This document shows positions 1 through 8,360 of a stretch of DNA of 64,000 bases, one piece after another. Position 1 is the stretch's first letter, and the number at the start of each line of letters is the position of its first letter. This DNA comes from Nitrospira sp. Its GTDB lineage: Bacteria; Nitrospirota; Nitrospiria; Nitrospirales; Nitrospiraceae. The notes beneath the pieces were generated by a model, which was not told where the DNA came from, made no database searches, and was given only the letters and a program-made list of their open reading frames with translations. Location: positions 1,604,501 to 1,668,500 of the forward strand of contig JARFXP010000001.1 in the NCBI GenBank assembly GCA_029194675.1. Reading direction: 5' to 3'. Made by a program: the position numbers and the translations under genes.

Positions 1-1
1 G

Positions 2-921
2 CTGAACGCTTATACCCGGATCGAGGCTCTCAGCTATCAGCTGAATCCGCTCGTTTTCTCTCGCAAGGTGACCATTCTCTATGGCGACGGCGGATTAGGG
101 AAAAGTTCACTAGCCCTGTTGATCGGGCTGCTGGTGTCTGTGGGCGAAACGGTGGCCGGCCTAAGTGCGGTGCGTGGTCGAGTTCTTTTTCTGGACTATG
201 AGGATACACTCGACGTGCACGCCCGCCGCCGGGAAGCCATTGCAGTCGGCCATCCAAACCTGAAGGCCGCCGAGCTTATCTATCAAACGCATCACGAGCC
301 GATTTGGAACATTCTTCCGACACTGCTGCGACTTGTTCAGCTGGAGCAAATCGACTTCATCATTCTGGATGCCTGGCGGCCGCCACGTGTGGCGATGCGA
401 GCGCCGAGGCCGCGACGAAGGCGTTTCGAGCCCTCCGGATGCTGAACCGTGGAACCCTTGTGCTGGCTCATATCCCCAAGACCAACGAGCAGCAACAGGA
501 GGCGGGGATCTATGGAAGCGTCTTCTACAAAAACTTTGCTCGTTCGACGTGGGAATTACGGAAAGAGCAGGAAGTCGGCACCGACGAGTCGGTGTTGGGC
601 CTCTTCAATCGAAAATCGAACCTGAGCCGGCTGCATCCGCCCATCGGGTTGCGCGTGCGGCATAACTCGACGAGCACGGCCATGTACTACGAGCCGTGTG
701 ATCTGAGCCAAACGCTCGAATTGGAGAAAGGGCTGCCCATCGCGAGCCGGATCCGGAATTTTCTGGAAAAGGACGGCGGGCTCTATACGGCGAAGGAGAT
801 CGCGGACGCCCTGGCGGCACCAGTTGCCACAGTTAAGAGCACGTTGTCACGCCAGAATACCCACAAGTGGCATTCGATCGGCACGGGACGAGAGACGAAA
901 TGGACCTGCGTGACCCGATGA
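2..921 (+). pseudogene. RepA-like AAA ATPase (replicative helicase), 5'-partial and frameshifted
   Basis: The reading frame is open from the window edge, so the gene starts upstream. The first part has a Walker A motif (GDGGLGKSS, about nt 83-109) and a Walker B-like strand (FIILD, about nt 356-370), as in the AAA_25/RepA family of plasmid and phage helicases. Just after Walker B the coding frame changes from frame 2 to frame 1 (about nt 368-375). Deletion of one base from a D-S-L codon series would explain it, because the family sequence resumes at once as AAATCGD and then EAATKAFRALRML. The C-terminus (about nt 760-900) looks like a winged helix (YTAKEIADALAAPVATVKSTL). Replication initiation for the mobile element is the likely role. 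The shift could be real decay or a sequencing error. An iteron-like array follows directly, as in other Rep genes with a downstream origin. Confidence 0.75.
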
Positions 922-941
922 ACCCCATCGGAACCGCTCAT

Positions 942-1201
942 CGTTGCAGATTGACCGTTGCAGACCGTTGCACCGTTGCAAAAGCCCCTAACGCCTTGTT
1001 GCGCAATGGGTTTGTCTGCAACGCGGCCCTGTGTCCGTCATCGTTGCAACTCATCGTTGCAGCCATTTCATCGTTGCAGATCGTTGCACCGTTGCAAAGT
1101 CGTCTAACGTGGCGTTCTAGAAAGAGATTATCTGCAACGGTGATCGTTGCAGGTCATCGTTGATTGCAACCCCCTCTCTTTAAGAGAGGGGAGTTGCAAC
1201 G
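942..1201. repeat. Iteron-like array of CGTTGCA repeats; candidate replication origin
   Basis: Ten exact copies of CGTTGCA on the plus strand start at 942, 956, 966, 974, 1042, 1055, 1072, 1082, 1090 and 1145. Three inverted copies (TGCAACG) start at 1017, 1133 and 1195, and a near copy lies around 1157. Many are preceded by AT or C, giving ATCGTTGCA or CCGTTGCA. The array fills most of the gap between the RepA-like gene and the next CDS. Spacing is irregular (8, 10, 13-17 and about 55 nt). Clusters of this kind are typical of Rep-binding iterons in plasmid and satellite origins; a regulator-binding array is the main alternative. Confidence 0.7.
1171..1191. promoter_or_regulatory. Perfect 10-bp inverted repeat inside the iteron region
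   Basis: CCCCTCTCTT and AAGAGAGGGG are separated by one T and flanked on both sides by TTGCAAC. There is no downstream T-run, so it is not a standard intrinsic terminator for the rep gene. Its place between iterons and the next gene suggests an origin hairpin or an operator. Confidence 0.5.
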
Positions 1202-1260
1202 ATGGAAGATCAACGAAGGAGAATTGTCGGTCAACAACCACAACCAGGGAGGACGAAATC

Positions 1261-2034
1261 ATGCTGACAGCCACTGAAGAGAAAATTGACCAAGACCTCA
1301 CACTCAAGGCACTGGAGACCCTGATCGACAAACGGCGACGGGCCTCCACGCTACGGGAGACCGTGAACCAGCAACACCGCGAGGTGACCGCTTGTGACAC
1401 GGAAGAGCGCAAGGCTACCCAACTCGTCGATCAGCTAGAAGGCCGAGTGAAGTCGTACTGCAAACAACTGCTGCTTGGGGCAGCCAAGGCAGGCGAGCTG
1501 CCCACACTCAAGCAACAACTGATCGAGGCGAAGGAATCTTTGTCTCGGCGCCGACAGGCGTTGCAAGAGCGAAGCGAGGACTTCTGCTTGAGTCAGGAAA
1601 CCCTGACTCAGCTCTTGACGGAGATTGGTGAGCTGTCTCGGCAACTGCGAGACGATCTTACCCGACTCTACATGCAACGGTTCCATGAACACGACACGGG
1701 CTTGTACGGGAAACGAGGACAGATCAGCTGGAAGGAAGACGAGAATTCCCCGGAAAGATACTCGCGGCAATGGCGTGGGAGAGTATTTAATTTTCTGCTC
1801 TTCAAAGGATTTGCCTCCGATGTGAATGAGAGTCAGTTGCTGCATGCCCTTGTCGCATTCTTTCGACAAGCATCTTTTTCTGTCCGGGTGGCGATCGGGT
1901 TCGTCCCCACTTCCACCAGAAGCAAGGAGCCTCTCGGTGTGGGTGAGGTGATTGCGGTTCCGAAACAACTCAGCGAGGGGGAAGCGTTTGAGGAAATTGT
2001 TCGTCGGCGCGTGGAGTTTGTAGAGGGCTATTAA
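1261..2034 (+). CDS. Hypothetical coiled-coil protein of the mobile element (paralogue A)
   Basis: No family is recognised. The 257-aa protein is rich in Glu, Gln, Lys, Arg and Leu over its first 150 residues with long heptad-like stretches, so an extended coiled coil is likely. A more globular C-terminal part begins near the motif ENSPERYSRQWRGRVFNFLL. The ATG at 1261 is preferred over an upstream in-frame start at 1147, because it has a ribosome-binding site (GGGAGGAC) and 1147 lies within the iteron array. The last residues (LSEGEAFEEIVRRRVEFVEG) resemble the end of the next protein (LSYCEAFESVLTGRAEIVGV), so the two are probably diverged paralogues in one operon. A replication accessory or structural role is possible but unproven. 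Confidence 0.65.
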   Translation: MLTATEEKIDQDLTLKALETLIDKRRRASTLRETVNQQHREVTACDTEERKATQLVDQLEGRVKSYCKQLLLGAAKAGELPTLKQQLIEAKESLSRRRQALQERSEDFCLSQETLTQLLTEIGELSRQLRDDLTRLYMQRFHEHDTGLYGKRGQISWKEDENSPERYSRQWRGRVFNFLLFKGFASDVNESQLLHALVAFFRQASFSVRVAIGFVPTSTRSKEPLGVGEVIAVPKQLSEGEAFEEIVRRRVEFVEGY

Positions 2035-2048
2035 TCATGGAGGATAGT

Positions 2049-2756
2049 ATGAAGACGACCAATAGCGTTGATGAGTTTGCTGAGGCCTGTGAAGCGTTCC
2101 GGTCTGCGGTGAAGATCGAGAAAGATCTTTGTCTCCTTGAGCAACAGTGCATAGCTGATTTCGGGCTGTCGAAATCTCAGCATGTTGCTCTACAGCAAAC
2201 GATGCGCGCTGAAGGTGGTTACGCCGTCGAGGCTTTGCTGGCTGATCCTCAAGCCTGTGTGAAAATGATCACCGCGCGCCAGCAGGAATTGGAAGCCCAA
2301 CGGATTCAGTGCGAATCCATCGCCCGTGCCCTGGAAAAGACTCGTGAGCGACGAAAGTCCGCCGCTGTAGATACTTCCATGGCCCTCAGCATACTGCGGA
2401 AGCAGGCAATGAAGTTACTTGAAGCACGCCACGGCAAGCAGCGTTTGTTTGGCCTGTGGAACGATGAGTTGGAGCGGACCTATGCATGGCGGCGGAGTAC
2501 GTTGGGTCAACTGCTAGCACTCGCGATTTGCGATGCAGATCGTGGCTGTGCGCTCTTGAAATGCTTCTTCCGCGAAAAGGAAGGCTTTGGGTTGCACGTG
2601 AGGCGCGGCTTTTTTGTTGTGGGTGAAGGCGGCCTGCGCGAGATCCGGTCCACTGAACAAGGCGATGTCCGTCAAGTGCCGAGCGATCTTTCCTACTGCG
2701 AGGCTTTCGAGTCCGTGTTGACAGGACGGGCTGAGATCGTGGGTGTTGCAAATTAG
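2049..2756 (+). CDS. Hypothetical coiled-coil protein of the mobile element (paralogue B)
   Basis: About 235 aa with no recognised family. The ATG at 2049 is chosen because GGAGG lies five bases before it; an ATG at 2037 is the alternative. The first ~130 residues are helical and charged (for example QQELEAQRIQCESIARAL), consistent with a coiled coil. The C-terminal third contains hydrophobic strands (GFGLHVRRGFFVVGEGG) and the shared ending L-S-x2-E-A-F-E described for the preceding gene. It begins 14 nt after that gene's stop and is probably co-transcribed and co-functional with it. Confidence 0.6.
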   Translation: MKTTNSVDEFAEACEAFRSAVKIEKDLCLLEQQCIADFGLSKSQHVALQQTMRAEGGYAVEALLADPQACVKMITARQQELEAQRIQCESIARALEKTRERRKSAAVDTSMALSILRKQAMKLLEARHGKQRLFGLWNDELERTYAWRRSTLGQLLALAICDADRGCALLKCFFREKEGFGLHVRRGFFVVGEGGLREIRSTEQGDVRQVPSDLSYCEAFESVLTGRAEIVGVAN

Positions 2757-2867
2757 GGGGCGGTTGGCGGCGGATGGGGCCCCCGCTGGCGTGAGCCAGT
2801 ATCCTACCCACCGCTGCGGTAATGCTGATGAGTGCAGATCACGTGGAGTTCTAGAACAGGAGGCAAT

Positions 2868-3098
2868 ATGTCAGATCGTCAAAGTGGACTCTTCAAATTG
2901 CTCTGCTCAACGTGTCGAGATAGGGCCCCGGTGGAAGTCGGCAATGAATACCGCTATCGCTGCATTCATCACAAGGCCGCGGTGTTTGAAAGCGGCGATC
3001 ATCGTTGGCTTAGATACGATGAGGAGAATATTTTATCGTCTCAAAGGCCGGCTGTCATTGACAACGCAGGTTGTGGACCGTTCTTCAGACGAGGGTAA
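2868..3098 (+). CDS. Small putative zinc-ribbon protein
   Basis: A 76-aa protein with a good ribosome-binding site (AGGAGG, seven bases before the ATG at 2868). Residues 13-16 form CSTC and residues 32-35 form CIHH, giving a CxxC...CxxH pattern that could bind one zinc ion. Such small ribbons are common accessory genes of mobile elements, but no specific family is recognised. The next gene follows after two bases, so both lie on the same transcript. Confidence 0.55.
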   Translation: MSDRQSGLFKLLCSTCRDRAPVEVGNEYRYRCIHHKAAVFESGDHRWLRYDEENILSSQRPAVIDNAGCGPFFRRG

Positions 3099-3100
3099 CG

Positions 3101-3379
3101 GTGTCACGACTGTTTAGCAGATCAGACCCAAATCATGGGCAACAGCTCGCCCACGTCCGAGCCTGGCGACGACATGTCGTCGCAATGGTTAAAACTCTTT
3201 GGAATGAAGGCGCCTCTCTACGAGATATCTGTAGCAGGTTGAGTGTGTCCGAAGTGTTTGTTGATCACGCGATTCGAGGAAATGTTTGCGCCGATGCCGG
3301 TCCAGCTGTTAGGCCGCGAAGATCGTTCGGCAAGAACCAGAAACAACGGCTGCGTGAGATCACGGAGATTCCAGGTTGA
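3101..3379 (+). CDS. Small helix-turn-helix protein
   Basis: The GTG at 3101 is taken as start because GAGGG precedes it and it is two bases after the previous stop. The 92-aa product has a homeodomain-like helix-turn-helix (SLRDICSRLSVSEVFVDHAI, about residues 39-58) within a basic protein. It may be a small regulator of the element. The exact family is not recognised. Confidence 0.45.
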   Translation: MSRLFSRSDPNHGQQLAHVRAWRRHVVAMVKTLWNEGASLRDICSRLSVSEVFVDHAIRGNVCADAGPAVRPRRSFGKNQKQRLREITEIPG

Positions 3380-3489
3380 GGGGGTCCTTTTTGGAGCTTC
3401 CCTCGTGAGGGTAAGCATGACTACAGAAACCAACTAGTGCCAGGCCTTAAATCGAGGTCGCCTTAAGTTATTAGACAGCAACAACGAGC

Positions 3490-3744
3490 ATGACATTGTT
3501 ACGGACTTTCTCAAAGCTGCAAATCGCAAAAATTTTCGGCGTGAACCGATCGACAATTTACAACTGGGAAATTCAAGGTTGTCCTGTGCAGGAACCTGGA
3601 CGGTACGGCCGGCGCGCGAAGATGAATTTTGAAGCGGTGCTCGAGTGGTACCTGGGCCGTGAAGAAGTAAAAGGCGTCTCAGAAGAAGGTCTGGAGATCC
3701 TCGAACAGGCGATCCTGAAAAGAAAGGCCAAATATTATGGCTGA
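3490..3744 (+). CDS. Nu1-like terminase small subunit (DNA-packaging recognition protein)
   Basis: An 84-aa protein whose N-terminus has the winged-HTH pattern of phage lambda Nu1 and related terminase small subunits: LSKLQ-like start replaced by FSKLQIAKIFGVNRSTIYNW, then QGCPV, then FEAVLEWYL. In the family this domain binds cos or pac sites and directs DNA into proheads through the large subunit. No large subunit, portal or capsid gene follows. The tape-measure gene overlaps its last eight bases. In phage satellites a lone TerS of this kind redirects helper packaging. A simple regulatory HTH protein is the alternative. Confidence 0.6.
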   Translation: MTLLRTFSKLQIAKIFGVNRSTIYNWEIQGCPVQEPGRYGRRAKMNFEAVLEWYLGREEVKGVSEEGLEILEQAILKRKAKYYG

Positions 3745-6001
3745 AAATCGTGAACTGGCGCTGGTCCTTCGACTGGTCGCCGACGAGTTTCAGAAAGAAC
3801 TGCGCAACTCGCAAGGGGCGCTCTCGTCGTTCAATAGCTTCATCAAGGATTGGCGCACGCAGCTCACGGCCGCCGGCACGGCGCTGTTTGCGATCGCGAA
3901 GAGTGCGGCTAATTACGGTGACGAGCTGGCGAAAATGGGCCAGCGGTTGGGAACAACCGTCGAAGAAACGGCACGCCTGCAACATGCGGCCAGACTGTCG
4001 GATACGGACCTGCAGGGCCTGTCTTCGACCGTGGCATTCCTCTCCAAAAATATGTTGGAGGCGTCCCGTGGCAATCAGGACGCGCAACAAGCCTTTGCGC
4101 AGCTGGGCGTGACCGTCACGACGACGAGCGGGGATTTGAAAGGGACGACGGATATTCTGCTGGAACTCAGCGATCGATTCCGACTCATGCCGGAAGGGCC
4201 TGAAAAGCTGGCGTTGGCCATGGCCGTGATGGGGAAATCAGCGAAGGAAGTGCTGCCGCTTCTCAACTCGAACATGCGGGAGGCGTTTCAGGAGACAAAA
4301 GAACTGGGTCTCGAGATGAGTGAGCGTGCGGCGAAGGCCGCCGAGCAGTTTAACGATCAGCTGACCAAATTGCAGGGAGCGGTTCAGGGTGTCGGGAACA
4401 GCATCGGCGAGGTATTAATTCCACACGTCACATCGCTGTCAAAGATTCTGACGACCGTGACGGCCGATGCCGGGAGCGCGCTTCGAGCCTTACTGAATTT
4501 GGATAAGCTGGAGGCGCCGCAAGTCGGGGTGGCGCAGCCGGATGGCGGCGGGCGGCGGCTGCGGATCATGCCAGCGCCTCCAGCGGACATCGCCAAGCAA
4601 TTTCAAACACAACCCTTTTTCAAAACTCCTGAGCAGGCGGCCGCCGAACAAGAACGGCTTGCGAAAGAGCATGAGCGATTGGAAAAAGAGCTGGCACGCC
4701 GTGGGCAGGAACAGGAGAAGCTCGGCAAAGCCAAGCTCGACATCTTCCTCGCGCAAAACCGTGCCCTCGAAATTCAGAACAAACTGATGGGTGGACAGGG
4801 CGAGCTGAGCCAATATTTTCTGGCCTTCGATCGGCAAGAGCAGTTCCGGAAGGAAGATGAAGCGGCCGAAGAGCGCAAAGGCCGGATGATCGTCGATCGG
4901 ACACAAATGGAAGTGCGGCTGACTGAGGAGGTGGCGGCGGCCGAGGAGCGGAAGGGCCGCATGATTGTCGAGGAAACACAAAGACAAGTACGGGCGCGCG
5001 ACGAGGCGATGCGGAAAGAGCGCGACGTTTTGGTGCAGAGCGCTCAAGCCTGGATCGACTACGATAATCAGGTCGGGGTCTCGACAGAGTTACGGTATGA
5101 CCATCAGATCGAGCTGCTGGAGGCCATGCTGGCCAAGGAGACACAGCTGACCCAGGAGGAGTCCGCTCGGCTGTTGATGGCCTGGCAGAACCATGATAGC
5201 CAGCTGGCCGAGGACATCCTGAACCGCTCGCAGATCTTCGGACAGCAGCGCGAGACGTTGGAGATCCAGACGCTCACGCGGCTGGCGGCGATCAATCAAC
5301 AGTACTCCAACGATATTTTTCGCGGGTGGGCGATGGGAATGCAGAAGTATGTGCAGGACACGCAATCGGCCTTCGGCATCGCGGCCGATCTCGCCCGCCG
5401 GACGGCGCAGTTCATGGAGCAGAGTTTTCGGCAATTCTTCTTTGATCTGTTCGAGGGCAAGATCAAATCCTTGAAAGATCTGTTTAAAAGTTTTGCCGAT
5501 TTCGCGAAGCAGGTGATTGCGCACGTCGCGGCGCAGCTCGCGACGATGGCGGTGTTGAATACCCTCGCCTCTGCCTCCGGAGGCGGCGGCTTGTTCGGCG
5601 GGTTCATGGGCGGCGGTGGAGGTGGATTCAGCACCGGATTGACCCAGCTCTTTGGTGGCATCGGCGGCAGGAACGTATCTGGTATCGATGTGCGTGCGAT
5701 GACATTTGCGAGCGGCGGTCCGGTCCTCGGTGCGGGCAATCAAGACACAGTGCGGGCGCTGCTCACGCCGGGTGAAGGGGTGCTGAATCGCAGCGGCATG
5801 GCGGCGCTCGATCGGCTGAATGCCGGCAGCGTGCCGGCAAGCAATGCGGAGCTGAACGTCACGGTCAACTTCTTCGGCGGAACCGTGGATGAACGGCCTA
5901 AGGTCAATGTCCGGCGGGAATTTAATAATCTGGTCATCGATTGTATTTTAAAAAATCGTGACGATCTGTCGTACATTTTTAAAAACAATGGGTTTCGATG
6001 A
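3737..6001 (+). CDS. Phage tail tape-measure protein (orphan)
   Basis: The 754-aa protein has the layout of phage tail tape-measure proteins. Residues 1-130 carry the conserved start with segments such as GDELAKMGQRLGTTVEET. A long helical, Glu/Arg/Gln-rich middle follows (about 290-500), with a short internal duplication EERKGRMIV. Then comes a hydrophobic/amphipathic segment (ESFRQFFFDLFEGKIKSLKD), a Gly-rich linker, and a C-terminal motif (ASGGPVLGAGNQDTV) typical of these proteins. In phages the protein sets tail length and enters the cell envelope on infection. No other tail gene is adjacent. It overlaps both its neighbours, which suggests translational coupling and maintenance as an intact frame. 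Confidence 0.85.
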   Translation: MAENRELALVLRLVADEFQKELRNSQGALSSFNSFIKDWRTQLTAAGTALFAIAKSAANYGDELAKMGQRLGTTVEETARLQHAARLSDTDLQGLSSTVAFLSKNMLEASRGNQDAQQAFAQLGVTVTTTSGDLKGTTDILLELSDRFRLMPEGPEKLALAMAVMGKSAKEVLPLLNSNMREAFQETKELGLEMSERAAKAAEQFNDQLTKLQGAVQGVGNSIGEVLIPHVTSLSKILTTVTADAGSALRALLNLDKLEAPQVGVAQPDGGGRRLRIMPAPPADIAKQFQTQPFFKTPEQAAAEQERLAKEHERLEKELARRGQEQEKLGKAKLDIFLAQNRALEIQNKLMGGQGELSQYFLAFDRQEQFRKEDEAAEERKGRMIVDRTQMEVRLTEEVAAAEERKGRMIVEETQRQVRARDEAMRKERDVLVQSAQAWIDYDNQVGVSTELRYDHQIELLEAMLAKETQLTQEESARLLMAWQNHDSQLAEDILNRSQIFGQQRETLEIQTLTRLAAINQQYSNDIFRGWAMGMQKYVQDTQSAFGIAADLARRTAQFMEQSFRQFFFDLFEGKIKSLKDLFKSFADFAKQVIAHVAAQLATMAVLNTLASASGGGGLFGGFMGGGGGGFSTGLTQLFGGIGGRNVSGIDVRAMTFASGGPVLGAGNQDTVRALLTPGEGVLNRSGMAALDRLNAGSVPASNAELNVTVNFFGGTVDERPKVNVRREFNNLVIDCILKNRDDLSYIFKNNGFR

Positions 6002-6456
6002 TGGTGCTTCAATGCTTCAGTGACTGCACCTTGATCGCTGAATCCGGCACGCGCTTAATTGGACCTGGTGAATTGGTGATGTTGCCGGCGCGCGAGGCTC
6101 TGAGGGTGATGGAACTCGCACGCGCTCACTTTAAGATTGTCAAGCCGACCCCATTGCTTCCTGGTGTGGTGGTGTGTTGGGCCTCGCCGGATGGTTGCGT
6201 GAAAGGACCAGGCATCGTTCAGCTCGTAGACGGCCACCTACCAGATCGACGGATTTCCGTGCTGAACGAGACGGGTCTCCGATGGATTTGTGAGGAGGCT
6301 GTTGTCGATATCGATCCATGGCCGGCGATCGATGCCAAGCTAGAGGAAGCGGTTGATTATGTGCTCCTTGAGGGCTACGAATCACCAAAGTTCATCGCAG
6401 TATGCGATTGGATCCGGACCCACTTCAATGAGGATAAGGATCTGTGGACCCGATGA
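5998..6456 (+). CDS. Hypothetical protein coupled to the tape-measure gene
   Basis: The ATG at 5998 overlaps the tape-measure stop in an ATGA arrangement (a second ATG follows at 6001). The 152-aa product begins with a segment like short beta domains seen in some phage virion proteins (SGTRLIGPGELVMLPAREAL), then has a Trp- and Cys-containing middle and an acidic C-terminus. No family is recognised. Its position suggests a tail-related or element-specific function. Confidence 0.5.
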   Translation: MMVLQCFSDCTLIAESGTRLIGPGELVMLPAREALRVMELARAHFKIVKPTPLLPGVVVCWASPDGCVKGPGIVQLVDGHLPDRRISVLNETGLRWICEEAVVDIDPWPAIDAKLEEAVDYVLLEGYESPKFIAVCDWIRTHFNEDKDLWTR

Positions 6457-6502
6457 AGAGCAATTCTTTGGATGTGGATTGTGCTGATTGCGTCGACTAG
6501 CT

Positions 6503-6814
6503 ATGAGACCGCTGAATCTTCAACAGGCCGCACAATTTCTCCGGATGTCGAAATCTTTGCTCTACCAACGGAAGGATATTCCCCGCTACCGCCGGCCAGG
6601 TTCGCGTGCGTTTTTGTTTGATCAGGATGAGCTTGAGGCATGGATACGGACCGGTCGCCTTGAATTTGTCTCTCTCTCGAGCTCGGCAGCCACCTCCACG
6701 GTAAGCGCACAACTGTCACATGACGTCCAGATCAGTGCCGCCGAAGTCTCTCCCAACGACGCTCTGGACATTCATAGGCCAGGTGTCTACCATCGCAATC
6801 CCCGTTATCGCTGA
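6503..6814 (+). CDS. AlpA/excisionase-type helix-turn-helix protein
   Basis: The N-terminal 50 residues form a MerR-like winged helix of the helix-turn-helix/excisionase family: LNLQQAAQFLRMSKSLLYQR followed by IPRYR and FDQDELEAWI. Such proteins act as excisionases or as activators of excision in integrative elements. The ATG at 6503 fits the domain start. The C-terminal ~50 residues are low in recognisable structure. It lies eight bases before the integrase, the usual xis-int order. Confidence 0.7.
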   Translation: MRPLNLQQAAQFLRMSKSLLYQRKDIPRYRRPGSRAFLFDQDELEAWIRTGRLEFVSLSSSAATSTVSAQLSHDVQISAAEVSPNDALDIHRPGVYHRNPRYR

Positions 6815-6821
6815 GATCTGC

Positions 6822-8072
6822 ATGGCGTACACCATCACCAAAAGATCCACCAAGAAAGGCCTGGCCTTCGATCTCTATTTCCGCTGGAAAGGCCAGCGGT
6901 ACCGGCCCTTGCTCGGATACAACCTCACCAAGAACCAAGCTGAAGAAGCGGCGATCGCGATGATCGCCAAGATCCAGCGGGGTGAGTCCCCGGCTGTGGA
7001 CTCAGCCCCCACCTCCCCTACCCTGAAGGCATTCCTCCCACTCTTCTGGCAAACCATGCATGTGAAGAAGCGCTTTGACCTGGCCAGACCGGAATCGGTA
7101 ATTGAGACGCATTTGCTCCCACGGTTCGGAGACCGTCCGCTTGATTCCCTCACGGCGGAGGACGGATTGGCGTACATCACCTCACGGATCAACGCGAAGG
7201 CGGCTCCCTGGACCATTCGCCGGGAATGGACAGTGCTCATGCGGATCCTGAATCTGGCGGTCGACTTCGACAAGCTAGACAAGAATCGGCTTAAGCGAGT
7301 GGAACTCCCCGATGTTGCCCCTCGCGAGCGTGTGGCCACAACTGAAGAGCTGAAGGCCATCAAGCAGAAAGCGGAGGAGCGCCGGCTCAAGGTGACGCAG
7401 GCTAACCAATACGACCCGGCAGAACTGTGGAGAATCGTCACGGTTGCTCTCAATACAGGGCTTCGAGAAGCCAAGATTCTAGAGATCGATCGAACCTGGA
7501 TGCGAAAGCGAGATGACGGCTGGTGGTTGATCCTTCCTCCTGCTCGAAGCCGTCTGAAGCAGACACCTCGTGAGATTCCGCTCAATCCTGCCGCCTGCGC
7601 GGCGCTACGCGGGGAGATCACCCACGTGGACGGGCGAATCTTCAGACGATGGACTCCTGCCGCGTTTAGCATCTTCTGGAAGCGTTTAGTGACCGAGGCG
7701 AAAGTCGTCGATCTCCACTTTCATGATCTGCGGCATACCTTCACGACCTGGCTTCAGAACCTCGGCGTACCGCTCGAAGTACGTGCCGCATTATTGGGGC
7801 ATCGACTACGAGGAATTGGAGCGGATCAGCTCGGCGGAGAATCAATGACGGCTGCCTATTCGCACGGCGGATACGGCTGGAATCAGCAGCTCCGTGAAGC
7901 CGTGACTCGCCTCCACACCGCCCTTTTGTCCTATGGATTGTCCTATGGAATTCAGATGGAGGAGACGACCATAGAGACGAAAGTCGCTAACTCCCGGAGA
8001 GATGAAGGAAAAATTTGGTGGTCCCAACGGGATTTGAACCCGTGTTTAAGCCTTGAGAGGGCTCCGTCCTAG
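6822..8072 (+). CDS. Tyrosine recombinase (phage-type integrase)
   Basis: A 416-aa site-specific recombinase. The start at 6822 begins with a typical N-terminal Arm-DNA-binding fold (SGT-like strand with FRWKGQRYRPLLG). Catalytic residues are visible: Arg in NTGLREAKIL, His-x2-Arg in HFHDLRHTF, a later His in LLGHRLRG, and Tyr in MTAAYSHGG. The last residues (WWSQRDLNPCL) are encoded by the antisense of the tRNA-Glu 3' half. Such readthrough into the target tRNA is characteristic of integrases that use that tRNA as attB. The element therefore lies to the left, and its other end is beyond position 1. Confidence 0.92.
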   Translation: MAYTITKRSTKKGLAFDLYFRWKGQRYRPLLGYNLTKNQAEEAAIAMIAKIQRGESPAVDSAPTSPTLKAFLPLFWQTMHVKKRFDLARPESVIETHLLPRFGDRPLDSLTAEDGLAYITSRINAKAAPWTIRREWTVLMRILNLAVDFDKLDKNRLKRVELPDVAPRERVATTEELKAIKQKAEERRLKVTQANQYDPAELWRIVTVALNTGLREAKILEIDRTWMRKRDDGWWLILPPARSRLKQTPREIPLNPAACAALRGEITHVDGRIFRRWTPAAFSIFWKRLVTEAKVVDLHFHDLRHTFTTWLQNLGVPLEVRAALLGHRLRGIGADQLGGESMTAAYSHGGYGWNQQLREAVTRLHTALLSYGLSYGIQMEETTIETKVANSRRDEGKIWWSQRDLNPCLSLERAPS

Positions 8073-8093
8073 GCCAGGCTAGACGATGGGACC
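8017..8093 (-). tRNA. tRNA-Glu (anticodon CTC), integration target
   Basis: On the minus strand the acceptor arms GGTCCCA and TGGGACC pair, followed by discriminator A and an encoded CCA (8017-8019). The anticodon loop is CTCTCAA inside an AGCC/GGCT stem, giving anticodon CTC. The T-arm has the usual GGTTCAAATCC. The integrase stop lies inside the 3' half of the gene, so this half is part of the attachment site of the mobile element. Confidence 0.93.
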
Positions 8094-8360
8094 ATTCCAG
8101 AACTGTCCGAAGAGTGGACCGTAGCATAAGCGGTTTTCCGTTTGCAACGAAGTGCCGGTCGACCCACGCGGGACTTTGGGAACAATTCTATGCTTGCGAC
8201 GACACAGCATTCGGTCTATAAGACATGTTATGTGTCGGTCGAACTACCCGAAGAAGCCTGATAGGCTCGATAGGCCCGATGAGTGAGACATTTCACGATG
8301 AGGTCTCACCACCTACCCGCTACCCGACATACCGATTGCTTTATCTATATTGCTTTATCT

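Noticed and set aside
867..1163. Open frame through the CGTTGCA region as a protein-coding gene
   Set aside because: Its amino-acid content is a by-product of the repeats, there is no ribosome-binding site, and the next gene has its own strong start at 1261.
8143..8149. Further CGTTGCA copy (inverted) near tRNA-Glu
   Set aside because: A single 7-mer outside the array is expected by chance; no second cluster was seen.
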